A stretch of DNA of 64,000 nt from assembly GCF_003287935.1 (NCBI RefSeq), contig NZ_CP030287.1, forward strand, positions 1,054,001 through 1,118,000, written 5' to 3'. Both the position numbers and the translations under genes were made by a program. Shown in pieces: positions 19,559-28,128 of this stretch. How positions within the stretch are numbered: the stretch's first letter is position 1; each line of letters starts with the position of its first letter. This DNA is from Streptomyces sp. ICC1 (lineage in GTDB: Bacteria; Actinomycetota; Actinomycetes; Streptomycetales; Streptomycetaceae). The notes beneath the pieces were generated by a model. It had not been told where the DNA came from and searched no databases. It saw nothing but the letters and a program-made list of their open reading frames with translations.

Positions 19559-20628
19559 GCGCTCTTGAACTTTCCCCGCCACACCAGGACCGCGAAGAAC
19601 GGGGCGCCGAGCAGGGCGACGAGGACACCCGCGTCCAGTTCGCCCGGCCGCACCACCACGCGCCCCACGATGTCGCAGACCAGAAGGACGACCGCGCCGA
19701 GCAGACCCGCGTAGGGCACCAGCCAGCGGTAGTCGGGCCCGGCCAGGTGCCGGGCCACGTGCGCCACCATGAGTCCGAGGAACGCGATGGGGCCGCACGC
19801 CGCCGTCGCCGCGCCCGCGAGCAGGGTGATGGCGATGATGCCGACGGTCCGGATCAGGGTGATGTTGACACCCAGTCCGCGCGCCACGTCGTCACCGAGG
19901 TTGAGCAGGTTGACGGAGGGCAGGGTGGCCAGGGCCAGCACCAGCCCGACCACGATGAACGCGGTGACCGGCCAGATGACGTCGAAGCGGACGCCCGCGA
20001 CGGAGCCGGAGTTCCAGAACCGCAGGGCGTTCAGCGCCGCCTTGTCCGACAACGCCACGGCCGTGGTCATCGCCATGAGGAACACCGTGACCCCCTGCCC
20101 GGCCAGGGCGAGCGTCAGCGGATTGCCGGCGCCCCGGCCGATGCTGGAGAGTCCGAACACGACGACACCGGCGATCGCGGCGCCCAGGAAGGCGAACCAG
20201 ACGTACTGGAACGGGTCGGTGAGCCCGAGCAGGGAGATCGCCGACACGACGGCGAACGAGGCGCCGGTGTTCACGCCCAGCAGGCCGGTGTCCGCGATGG
20301 GGTTGCGCGTGTACCCCTGGATCAGCGCCCCGCCGACGCCCAGGGCGATGCCCGCCACGATCGCGAGCACCGTACGGGGCACCCGCACGGTCTGCATGAT
20401 GAGCCTGGCGTCCGAGACCTTCTGGTCGGGGTCCGGGGCCGCGAACAGCCCGTGCCACGCCTCGGCGGGACTCAGCGCGCGCGCACCGACCGCGAGGGAG
20501 ACCACGGCCGCGACCAGGAGGACCGCGAGGATGGTGGCCAGGCCCGCCAGCCGGCGTCGCCGGGCCGCCGCGATCCGGGAGGGCGCCGGGCGTTCCACGG
20601 TGGCCGTGCCCGTGTCGAGGCGGGTCAT
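19555..20628 (-). CDS. cchC: Ferri-siderophore permease (CchC)
   Basis: A 357-residue FecCD-family permease and the partner of CchD. Visible motifs are RVPRTVLAIVAGIALGVGGAL, TRNPIADTGLLGVNTGA and a C-terminal VRPGELDAGVLVALLGAPFF, with about nine to ten membrane helices after a basic N-terminus. I place the start at the ATG at 20628; upstream in-frame codons give an arginine-rich tail that does not look like protein. No iron box lies directly upstream. Instead a stable hairpin (20759-20799) separates it from cchB, so transcription probably enters from the cchB promoter. Confidence 0.94.
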   Translation of the reverse strand: MTRLDTGTATVERPAPSRIAAARRRRLAGLATILAVLLVAAVVSLAVGARALSPAEAWHGLFAAPDPDQKVSDARLIMQTVRVPRTVLAIVAGIALGVGGALIQGYTRNPIADTGLLGVNTGASFAVVSAISLLGLTDPFQYVWFAFLGAAIAGVVVFGLSSIGRGAGNPLTLALAGQGVTVFLMAMTTAVALSDKAALNALRFWNSGSVAGVRFDVIWPVTAFIVVGLVLALATLPSVNLLNLGDDVARGLGVNITLIRTVGIIAITLLAGAATAACGPIAFLGLMVAHVARHLAGPDYRWLVPYAGLLGAVVLLVCDIVGRVVVRPGELDAGVLVALLGAPFFAVLVWRGKFKSA

Positions 20629-20758
20629 CCCGTGCGTCCGGCGCGGACGGTGTGCCGCCTGGGTATCACGCGCCCGTGGGCGGGCGGGCCGCCGGCGCGG
20701 CGACGGGTGCCAGGAGACACGGACGTTCCTTTCTCGGGGTTCTGCTGCATGCACACTA

Positions 20759-20799
20759 CTGCCGTGCCTGCCGGTGCGAACGCACCACAGACACGGCAG
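20759..20799 (-). terminator. Intercistronic hairpin between cchB and cchC
   Basis: An outer 8-base stem (CTGCCGTG 20759-20766 with CACGGCAG 20792-20799) encloses an inner stem (GGTGCG 20773-20778 with CGCACC 20781-20786). It lies in the 200-base gap between the cchB stop and the cchC start. It could partly terminate or stabilise the transcript and so set the ratio of biosynthetic to uptake proteins. No T-run follows. Confidence 0.6.
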
Positions 20800-20829
20800 C
20801 GGGCCTGGGCCGACGGGCCGGTCACAGCA

Positions 20830-22197
20830 CTAGATGGCCGGCTGGCGGGCTCCGCCTTCGGCTCCCCCGGCGACCGGCCTGACCTGGTCGGGCACGGTCT
20901 TGAGGTTCCGGTCGAGGATCGAGTCGAGTATCTCGCCGACGCGGACCGCGGTGTTGGACAGCAGCGAGGAGGTGATGCCGTGGGTGTGCTCGGTGCCGCC
21001 CTGGAGGTAGATGCCGCAGCGCAGTTCGAGGTCGGTGCTCACGCGGTAGTCGCGCTCGACCCGGACCCGGCCGTGGTCGTCGCGGTGGCAGCGGTCGGCG
21101 ACCTCGCCGAGCAGGCCCAGGCCGTCCGCCTGCTGGTAGCCGGTGGCGCACACCACGACGTCGGCGTCCAGCACGTTCTCCTCGCCGGTGACGAGGGACT
21201 TGACGGTGGCGCGGACCCCGTCGGCCGTCTCCTCCACGCCCGTCAGGCGCGAGACGTTCAGGAAGCGCAGCCGCTCGGTGCCGAGCACCTTCTCCTGGTA
21301 CGACTGCCGGTACAGGTCGTCGATGAGGTCGATGTCCACCACGGAGTAGTTGGTGTTGCCGTGGTAGTCCATCAGCCGGCGCTTGATGTCCTCGGGCGCC
21401 GAGAAGTACTCGTCCACCGCCTGGGGGTCGAAGATCCGGTTGGCGAAGCTGCTGTCGTCCGCGGGGCTGTAGCCGTAGCGGGAGAAGACCGCGCAGACCT
21501 CGGCCCGGGGGAAGCGGCGGTGCAGGTAGGCGACGTTCTCGGCGGCGCTCTGGCCGGCGCCGACCACGATGAAGCGGGTGGGCTCGGTGCCTTCCAGGCC
21601 GTCCACCTTCGACAGCAGGTCGGTGTTGTGCCAGACGTGCTCGGTCCGCTCGACGCCCTCCGGCATGACCGGGCGGAGCCCGGTTCCGACGATGAGGTTG
21701 CGGGCCCGGTGGACGACGACCTCGTCGCCGGAGCGCGCGGTCACGTCGAGGTACTCGATCACGCCGTCACGCACGACGGGCTCGACGGAGACGACCTGGT
21801 GGCCGTACGAGACCATGTCGTCGACCTTGGCCGCGGCCCACTCGAGGTAGTCGTGGAACTCCACGCGGAGCGGGAACAGGTTCTTGTGGTTGACGAAGTC
21901 GATCAGCCGGCCCTTGCTCTGCAGGTAGCAGAGGAAGCTGTACTCGCTGGTCGGGTTCCGAAGCGTCACCAGGTCCTTCATGAAGGACACTTGCATCGTC
22001 GCGTCGTCGATGAGCATGCCGCGGTGCCACCCGAAGCGGGGCTGCTGCTCGAAGAAGTGAGCGGTGACCGCCTCCTGCCTTCCGACGCGCGCGTTGTGCT
22101 CGCTGAGCGCGATCGCCATGGCCACGTTCGACGGCCCGAAGCCGATGCCGATCAGATCGTGGATCAGTGGTGCGTCGCCAGGAAGAGCCTGTGACAT
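20830..22197 (-). CDS. cchB: L-ornithine N5-monooxygenase (CchB)
   Basis: A 455-residue flavin-dependent N-hydroxylating monooxygenase of the SidA/PvdA/IucD family. It makes N5-hydroxyornithine, the first step to coelichelin's hydroxamates, using FAD, NADPH and O2. Visible are the FAD site GIGFGPSNVAMA near the start, the family's substrate-region LRNPTSEYSFLCYL, the NADPH site VVGAGQSAAENV and the late ATGYQ. Length is normal for the family. The ATG at 22197 is preceded by GGGAG. It is divergent from cchA across a 260-base region with two iron boxes. Confidence 0.96.
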   Translation of the reverse strand: MSQALPGDAPLIHDLIGIGFGPSNVAMAIALSEHNARVGRQEAVTAHFFEQQPRFGWHRGMLIDDATMQVSFMKDLVTLRNPTSEYSFLCYLQSKGRLIDFVNHKNLFPLRVEFHDYLEWAAAKVDDMVSYGHQVVSVEPVVRDGVIEYLDVTARSGDEVVVHRARNLIVGTGLRPVMPEGVERTEHVWHNTDLLSKVDGLEGTEPTRFIVVGAGQSAAENVAYLHRRFPRAEVCAVFSRYGYSPADDSSFANRIFDPQAVDEYFSAPEDIKRRLMDYHGNTNYSVVDIDLIDDLYRQSYQEKVLGTERLRFLNVSRLTGVEETADGVRATVKSLVTGEENVLDADVVVCATGYQQADGLGLLGEVADRCHRDDHGRVRVERDYRVSTDLELRCGIYLQGGTEHTHGITSSLLSNTAVRVGEILDSILDRNLKTVPDQVRPVAGGAEGGARQPAI

Positions 22198-22298
22198 GTC
22201 ACTCCCATTGGTGCGGGACAGCCGCCTGCCAGGCGTCTTGTCAAGGTGGGGGAAAGGGGGGAGTCCAGGCACGCCGGTGACCGGCAGCCGAGTGGAAC

Positions 22299-22317
22299 TT
22301 AGGTAAAGCTAACCTGA
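22299..22317. promoter_or_regulatory. Iron box facing cchB
   Basis: TTAGGTAAAGCTAACCTGA, a good IdeR/DmdR1 match, lies 102 bases upstream of the cchB start in the cchB-cchA divergent region. Confidence 0.83.
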
Positions 22318-22400
22318 TCCAGGCGGGCTGTCGACCAGGCAAAGCGGACAACACGCCCACACTCGGGTCAATAGAGCCCAGAATCGGGGTTGTTGCACTG

Positions 22401-22419
22401 TTAGGTAAGCCTTGCTTTA
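22401..22419. promoter_or_regulatory. Iron box facing cchA
   Basis: TTAGGTAAGCCTTGCTTTA is a weaker IdeR/DmdR1-type palindrome 41 bases upstream of the cchA start. With the box at 22299-22317 it gives each divergent gene its own operator. Confidence 0.75.
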
Positions 22420-22459
22420 CTTGCTTCTGGTTATTGTGCTCTTCTGAGGAGGAACCCCG

Positions 22460-23407
22460 ATGCGGGTCGTCATGTTCGGCTATCAGACCTGGGGCCATCG
22501 CACCCTGAAGGCGCTCCTGGACTCCGAGCACGACGTGGTGATGGTCGTGACGCACCCCAAGAGCGAGCACGCCTACGAGAAGATCTGGAGCGACTCGGTC
22601 GCCGACCTCGCCGAGGAGCACGGCGTTCCGGTCGTCATCCGCAACCGTCCCGACGACGAGGAGCTGTTCCAGAAGCTCAAGGAAGCCGACCCGGACATCC
22701 TCGTCGCCAACAACTGGCGCACCTGGATCCCGCCGCGCATCTACACGCTGCCGCGGTACGGCACCCTCAACGTGCACGACTCGCTGCTGCCCAAGTACGC
22801 CGGCTTCTCCCCGCTGATCTGGGCCCTCATCAACGGCGAGGCCGAAGTGGGCGTCACGGCGCACATGATGGACGAGGAGCTCGACGCCGGCGACATCGTC
22901 GTCCAGCGCGCGGTCGCCGTGGGCCCGACGGACACGGCCACGGACCTGTTCCACAAGACGGTCGACCTCATCGCCCCGGTCACGATCGGCGCCCTCGACC
23001 TGATCGCCTCCGGGCAGACCGAGTTCACCAAGCAGGACCGGTCCCAGGCCAGCTTCTTCCACAAGAGGGCCGAGGAGGACATCCGGATCGACTGGTCCTG
23101 GCCCGCCGAGGTCCTGGAGCGCCTGGTCCGCGCCCAGTCCGCGCCGTACCCGGCCGCGTTCACCTTCCACAAGGGCAAGCGCCTGGAGGTGCTCTCCGCC
23201 GTCCTGTCCGAGGGCCTGTACGGCGGCACCCCCGGCCGCATCTTCTACCGGGAGGGCGAGGGCGTGGTGATCGTCGCCGGCGCCGACGCCCGCACGGGTC
23301 GCAACCACGGCCTGGCCATCACCCGCGTACGGACCGAGGACGGCCGCGAGCTGCCCGCGTCCGAGTACTTCAAGACCATGGGCGGCTACCTCGCCGACCG
23401 CCCCTGA
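22460..23407 (+). CDS. cchA: N5-hydroxyornithine formyltransferase (CchA)
   Basis: A 315-residue formyltransferase of the methionyl-tRNA formyltransferase fold. The formyl-tetrahydrofolate site shows the conserved Asn-His-Asp set as ANNWRTWIPP, NVHDSLLPKYAGFSP and DELDAGDIV. It converts N5-hydroxyornithine to the N5-formyl form that CchH loads. A C-terminal domain (about 210-315) follows the catalytic core. The ATG at 22460 has a strong GAGGAGG site. Transcription is divergent from cchB and should be iron-repressed. A hairpin terminator follows at 23460-23498. Confidence 0.95.
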   Translation: MRVVMFGYQTWGHRTLKALLDSEHDVVMVVTHPKSEHAYEKIWSDSVADLAEEHGVPVVIRNRPDDEELFQKLKEADPDILVANNWRTWIPPRIYTLPRYGTLNVHDSLLPKYAGFSPLIWALINGEAEVGVTAHMMDEELDAGDIVVQRAVAVGPTDTATDLFHKTVDLIAPVTIGALDLIASGQTEFTKQDRSQASFFHKRAEEDIRIDWSWPAEVLERLVRAQSAPYPAAFTFHKGKRLEVLSAVLSEGLYGGTPGRIFYREGEGVVIVAGADARTGRNHGLAITRVRTEDGRELPASEYFKTMGGYLADRP

Positions 23408-23459
23408 GCCGATCGCCGGCCCGCCCCGGACGGTCCCCGGGCGAGCCGGCGGTCACCTT

Positions 23460-23498
23460 CGCGCACGGCCCCATCCCCCTCCTACGGGGCCGTGCGCG
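23460..23498. terminator. Bidirectional terminator between cchA and the broken oxygenase gene
   Basis: A perfect 13-base stem with arms 23460-23472 and 23486-23498 around a 13-base loop. It lies 52 bases after cchA, and the stop codon of the minus-strand oxygenase (23482-23484) falls in its loop. It marks the right end of the coelichelin locus. Confidence 0.85.
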
Positions 23499-24340
23499 GG
23501 TCCGGGAGGGTGAGGCGGGTGGCCGGTGCGGCGGCCGGCAGGGCGATGGGGCCGGCGCCGTCGTGATCGCGCGCGACGCCTGCCAGCGGACGGGTGCGTT
23601 CCGCCGCCCGGGCCATCCACTGCCACACCGGGAACGGGGTGCCGGGCGCCGCGGCCGCGGGCTCCGCGCCGCTGATCCACGTCGTGAGGGTGAAACGGTG
23701 GTCGGCGAACCGCCCGCTCGGGCAGGTGGACGGGACGACCTCGTGGAAGGCCCCGGCCGGGAAGAACACGATGCTGTCGTGCTCGGGTTCGACGGTGCGG
23801 TAGGACTCCGCCGGCTGTGCTCCGCCGGCGTGGAGCAGGGTGTCGTACAGCCGGAGCTGACCGCCGCCGAAGCCGCGGGGCGTGCCGTGGAGGTAGTACA
23901 CCGCCGACAGCGCCGTGCTCACGTCACGGACCCGTGAGGCGTCCGTGTGCAGTCCGTAGTGCCCCCCCTTCCCCGTGCGCCGTCAGGACCGTCAGGGTCT
24001 GCGTGAGCGCGGCCCGGTGGCCGAGGACCTCCTGGACCAGGGGCAGACAGTCCGCGAGGTGCGCGCTGAACACGGAGCTGGTCACGGGCAGGACGAGGGA
24101 GCTGCGGCCCTTGTGGGACACCTGGCCCGAAAGGGGGTCCACGACCGTCCCCGCGCTGAAGTCGCCCTGCCGGGAGATCGCGTACTCCAGCAGGGAGCCG
24201 GCCCGTTCCGCTCCGAGGAAGTTCTCCAGGCGGCAGACCGGCGCCGGCACCACCGGGACCGTGGACCACTGGTCGGAGGGAGGCAAGGCCTGGCTGCTGA
24301 TTTCCGTCGGCGTGGCCGGTTCCATCGCGTTTCCGCTCAT
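23482..24340 (-). pseudogene. 2-oxoglutarate/Fe(II) oxygenase (prolyl-4-hydroxylase-like), frameshifted
   Basis: Two adjoining minus-strand frames together make one 2OG-Fe(II) oxygenase of about 285 residues. The span from the ATG at 24340 to the stop at 23482 is 859 bases, one more than a multiple of three. The break is in a run of seven G (on the gene strand, 23968-23962). Removing one G restores GGHYGLHTDASRVRD and with it the iron-binding HTD motif. The second frame supplies the distal FFPAGAFHEV His and an Arg for 2-oxoglutarate. As written, the product stops about 140 residues in, after LTAHGEGGALRTAHGR. It could be a sequencing error, a dead gene or a phase-variable tract. Its substrate is unknown. 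Confidence 0.8.
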
Positions 24341-24444
24341 GGCCCGGAACCGTATGCGGAACCTCCGATGCCGCCGAAGGAGCACACGGGGGCGCACGGG
24401 AGTACGCCGGGCAGGGCCGCCTGCACCACCGCCCGGAACCCGTT

Positions 24445-25050
24445 TCAGGCAGGCACCGCCGGCACGACCACCGCGGTGAGGAGGAGGTCCGCTCCGGCCA
24501 GCCACCGTCCCGAGACGACGATGTCCTTGAAGTCCAGGTCCTTCTGGACCCTGCCCCCCTCCGGCCCGGGCGGCGGATACCGCCACGCCTTGTACGCGCT
24601 CTCCTTGGCGCTGAACGGCAGCCGGTCCCATCTGATGCCGGGGCGCTCCCGCAACAGGGCCCTGATGTCCGCGGCTTCGTGGGGCACGGAGATCGTTCCG
24701 AGCACTCCGGGAGGCAGGGCGGCATGCGGCTCGGCGTCGATGCCGATCGCCCCGATGCTCGACGATTCGGCGACCGCCGCGGCCCGGTAACTGTGGCAAT
24801 GGGTGATCGACCCCCTGATCCGGTCCGGCCACAGCGGCGCGCCGCGGTCGTCGCGGAGGATCGGCCCGGGCGGGACGCCGAAGCAGGCCAGGGCCTGACG
24901 GGCGCAGTACCGGCCCGTCGTGAACTCCCGGACCCGCCCCGGAAGGGCACGGGCGACGATCGCCCGCTCCTCGGGGAAGAGGAAGCCGTCCTGCGAGTCG
25001 GCGTGGGTTTCGTACGCGGAGACGGACCGCGGCAGTATCCGGTCGATCAC
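24445..25050 (-). CDS. 4'-phosphopantetheinyl transferase, EntD/Sfp type
   Basis: About 201 residues carrying the family's motifs GIDAEPH (Mg-binding Asp and Glu) and FSAKESAYKAW. The enzyme moves phosphopantetheine from CoA to carrier-protein serines; the three PCPs of CchH are the obvious nearby clients, though it may serve others. I start at a GTG at 25050 because relatives begin with a MIxRILP-like segment and here VIDRILP follows. An ATG at 25164 would add 38 residues but overlap the upstream NB-ARC gene by 65 bases. Neither has a clear ribosome site. It is not preceded by an iron box. Confidence 0.85.
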   Translation of the reverse strand: MIDRILPRSVSAYETHADSQDGFLFPEERAIVARALPGRVREFTTGRYCARQALACFGVPPGPILRDDRGAPLWPDRIRGSITHCHSYRAAAVAESSSIGAIGIDAEPHAALPPGVLGTISVPHEAADIRALLRERPGIRWDRLPFSAKESAYKAWRYPPPGPEGGRVQKDLDFKDIVVSGRWLAGADLLLTAVVVPAVPA

Positions 25051-25099
25051 GGCGAAAGGACCGCGTCGTGACCACGCACGGTCCAGGTGTCGTTTCCGC

Positions 25100-26236
25100 T
25101 CAGCAGCGCCCCCCAGATCGCCCTTGCCGTTGCGTTCTACGGCTGTTTCGAGTTGTTCGGCCATGAGGGTGTCGTAGACGGGCCGCGTGCAGGTGGACCG
25201 GCTCCGGCTGCGCCTCGGCGCGTTCGGCCCCGTAGATCCGCACGAGCTCGTTGATCCGGTAGCGCTCGGGCCCGACGCGCTCCAGCAGGCCATGGCCCAC
25301 CAGCGACTCCAACTGCCCCGAGGCCACGGCGGCAGTGGCGCCCGCGAGCCGCAGCGAGCACAGCAGGCCGACCTCCTCCAGGCCCGCCCTGCACAGGAGC
25401 CGGAACAGCCGGGCCACATCGTCGGGCAGGACGCGGTAGCTGGCCGCGAACACGGAGCGGACGCTCATCTCCTCGTCGCCGTCGACCGCCAGCAGGTCCA
25501 GCCTGGTGACCGGGTCCTCGTACTGCGCGGCCAGCCGCTCCGGACTTCCGTACGGATCCCCGAGCAGGGTCCCGGCGGTGATCCTGATGCCCAGCGGCAG
25601 GTACCCGCACAGCTCGACGAGCCGGTCGACGGCGGACGGCCGCCGCGCACCGTGCCCGGACCCGGTCAGCCGGAGCAGGAGGTCCGCCGCGGTGTCCGGA
25701 TCCAGCGGCTTCAGGCCGATGCGGTGGGCGCCGTAGCGGACGACCAGACCACGCTGCGGCTGCCGGCTGGTGACGATCAGACAGGCTGACCCCTGCGGTA
25801 TCAATGGCCGTATCTGGTGCGAGTCCAGCGCGTTGTCCAGTACGACGAGCACCCTTTTGCCGTGCAGCATGCTGCGGTAGAGCCTCACCCGGCAGTCCAG
25901 GCCGAGCGGCAGGGCGGACGGCTCGACCCCCAGGCTCTGCAACAGCTGTGCGAGCACGTCGAAGGCGCTCAGCGGATTGTCGCCGGATCCCCCGAGATCG
26001 ACGTAGAGCTGACCGTCGGGGAAGCGGTCCAGCGACTCGTGCGCCAGCTCCAGCGCGAGAGCGCTCTTGCCGACGCCGGGGGCGCCGTCGATCGCCAGGA
26101 TCGGGGTCGCCCGGCCCCGTTCGGGGCGGTCCCGGGTGAGCAGCTCCCGGACCGCGCGGAGTTCGGGGCGCCGGCCGACGAAGACGCTGGCACGCGAGGG
26201 GAGGTGGCTCATCCCGTGGTCGGGGAACGGCGGCAT
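25100..26236 (-). CDS. Stand-alone NB-ARC (AfsR/SARP-like) ATPase
   Basis: A 378-residue NB-ARC STAND ATPase: VFVGRRPELRAVRELL near the start, Walker A DGAPGVGKSALALEL, Walker B KRVLVVLDNA, the sensor region CLIVTSRQ and the GLPL-like YLPLGIRI. It looks like the central domain of AfsR/SARP regulators but lacks both the N-terminal DNA-binding/BTAD part and the C-terminal TPR repeats. The last 30 residues (after RIYGAERA) are Arg/His-rich and do not look natural, so the 3' end may be eroded. The ATG at 26236 has GGAG seven bases upstream. How it would act without a DNA-binding domain is unclear. Confidence 0.78.
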   Translation of the reverse strand: MPPFPDHGMSHLPSRASVFVGRRPELRAVRELLTRDRPERGRATPILAIDGAPGVGKSALALELAHESLDRFPDGQLYVDLGGSGDNPLSAFDVLAQLLQSLGVEPSALPLGLDCRVRLYRSMLHGKRVLVVLDNALDSHQIRPLIPQGSACLIVTSRQPQRGLVVRYGAHRIGLKPLDPDTAADLLLRLTGSGHGARRPSAVDRLVELCGYLPLGIRITAGTLLGDPYGSPERLAAQYEDPVTRLDLLAVDGDEEMSVRSVFAASYRVLPDDVARLFRLLCRAGLEEVGLLCSLRLAGATAAVASGQLESLVGHGLLERVGPERYRINELVRIYGAERAEAQPEPVHLHAARLRHPHGRTTRNSRRTQRQGRSGGRC

Positions 26237-27066
26237 CAGACAACTCCGCTCACTGACGTAGGAAGCGACCGTGGTTGGCGAACCCTGGGCGGGCCGCGCG
26301 CGACCGCGGCACCGCACACGGGGAATCCGGCCGCGCCGCGGCGCTCGGGGACCACCAAGGGAGGACGCGCGGGGGGCAGGGCGGTTCCCGCTCCGCTTCG
26401 GGGGCGCCGCAACTCGCCTGCGCAGCCCACCCGGAACACGCCGAACATCACGAAGGCACCGCCGGACGGAGCCGGTCGGGTCTTCTGGGAAAGGGGCTCG
26501 GGAAGCCTTCCGGGCATGCGCCCGGGAGTGGTGTGACCGCTCCCGCCGCCCCGGAGGCCGGATCGGTCCGCTCCTACACGACGCGGACCCCCGTCGCGCT
26601 CGGCGCCGTCACGGGTCTGCGCGGCACAGCCGGCCGCGGCATGCTGGTTGCGAACATGGCAAGATCCCGCCCGGGTTGGTGTGCCCCGCACGGACACCAC
26701 CGAACGCATATGCCTTGATCAAAGTATGCCCCGGAGCAGGGACGTTACTGAAGGCATTCCGCCACTCGGATGCCACCGCCCGGGATCAGGCCAGTCCGCG
26801 AGCGGCTGCCGGCGACGGGCGCGGACGGCGCCGGACCCTCCGGGGGATTCTCGGTACGCCGCCCCCGACCGGTGACCGCCGAACCGGCCGGCGGTCCACC
26901 TGACCAGCAGTCAATCCCCTCACGCGCATCACCGCGGGCCGACCGCCGGGGCCGCCGCGGGCCGGCCGGCCCCCCGCAGCCCACGACGAAAGGAGCCCTC
27001 CCGACTACGTGCTCCTCCAAGCGAGTTGGCCTGAATTGACCCGGCCTCTGTCCGGTGTCGGGCCGT
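26237..27066. other. 830-base stretch without a supportable gene
   Basis: All open frames here are Arg/Pro/Gly-rich and have no domain-like pattern or ribosome site. A short AT-richer patch around 26705-26730 stands out from the GC-rich surroundings and could hold a promoter, but I cannot assign one. The stretch lies between two sets of genes that look like relics, so it may itself be decayed sequence. Confidence 0.5.
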
Positions 27067-28128
27067 TCACCCGTATCGGCTCAGTTCGTGGAAGAAGTCG
27101 TCGATGACGTGCAGTTGCCCCGTGCGGGCGGCTTCGTCGTAGACGTGTTTGCCGACGGCGAGGTCGAGTACTCCCAGGCCGAAAGGCGAGAACACCACCG
27201 GCCGGTCGTGCGGCACCGCCGTGCGGCCGGTCATGACGTCGTGCAGCGTGCCGGTGAGGAAGTCGCGGTTCCCGGTGAGCTGTTCGGCCAGGTGGGGTGA
27301 GGTGTCGGCCTTGAGGCAGTGCTCGATGTCGTCGACGATGTTGGTCGAGGCGAGCAGGATTTCGGGGGCGAGGTCGCGCAGTGACACGTGCAGGACCAGG
27401 GGGTTGTGGTCGAACCATGCCGGGTCGGTGACATGCGGCCGGCCGGCGACGGTGGCGAAGACGAGCAGGTCGCTGGAGCGGATCAGCTCCTCGGGGCTGT
27501 CGTGCACGGTGATCCGGGTTGTCTCGTGGGTGTCTTGCAGGTAGCTGTGGAAGCCGGCTGCGCTGTCGGCAGAGGTGTCGTGCACGCCGATCTCGTCGAA
27601 GGACCAGCCGGTCGCGGTCAGGAAGGCATGGATGTAGCGGGCGATGAGGCCCGTTCCGAAGAATCCGACGCGGGCCGGTCGTGTCCCGCGGCTTTGGCTG
27701 AGCCTGTGGGCCGCTGATGCGGCCATCGCGGCTGTTCGGGTGGCGCTGATGATGGAGCTCTCCAGGCAGGCGAACGGGTAGCCGGTGTCGTGGTCGTTGA
27801 GGATCAGCACCGCCGAGGCCCTGGGGATGCCGGCCTGCACGTTGTCGGGAAAGCTGGAGATCCACTTGAGGCCGTCCACCCGCGCCTCCCCGCCGATCGA
27901 TGCGGGCAGCGCGATGATGCGGGCGGTCGGGCGGTCGGGGAAGCGCAGGAAGTACGACGGCGGGTTCACCGACTCCCCGACGGAGTGGAGATGGTAGGTG
28001 GCCTCGATCAGCTCCACGATCTGGTGTTCCTGGCCCTGGAGGGTGTGCTGGACCTGGGCCCCGGGGATCACGGCGAACGGGGGCACGGCGATCGGAGCCT
28101 GCGCGGCGGTGGGGCGGGACGTGGTCAT
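27067..28128 (-). CDS. SbnB-like ornithine-cyclodeaminase-family dehydrogenase
   Basis: A 353-residue protein of the ornithine cyclodeaminase/mu-crystallin fold, most like SbnB, the NAD-dependent dehydrogenase that releases 2,3-diaminopropionate from N-(carboxyethyl)glutamate. Visible are HSVGESVNPPSYFLRFPD, the nucleotide site VGFFGTGLIARY, and SPFGLGVLDLAVGKHVYDEA near the end. The usual partner SbnA (a cysteine-synthase-like enzyme) is absent, so making diaminopropionate here would need a partner elsewhere. The ATG at 28128 overlaps the upstream oxygenase stop (28125) as ATGA, so the two form a pair. Confidence 0.88.
   Translation of the reverse strand: MTTSRPTAAQAPIAVPPFAVIPGAQVQHTLQGQEHQIVELIEATYHLHSVGESVNPPSYFLRFPDRPTARIIALPASIGGEARVDGLKWISSFPDNVQAGIPRASAVLILNDHDTGYPFACLESSIISATRTAAMAASAAHRLSQSRGTRPARVGFFGTGLIARYIHAFLTATGWSFDEIGVHDTSADSAAGFHSYLQDTHETTRITVHDSPEELIRSSDLLVFATVAGRPHVTDPAWFDHNPLVLHVSLRDLAPEILLASTNIVDDIEHCLKADTSPHLAEQLTGNRDFLTGTLHDVMTGRTAVPHDRPVVFSPFGLGVLDLAVGKHVYDEAARTGQLHVIDDFFHELSRYG

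Noticed and set aside
26271..26903. Plus-strand frame of 210 codons in the gene-free stretch
   Set aside because: Arg/Pro/Gly-rich with no ribosome site or domain-like pattern; overlapping frames on both strands look equally random.
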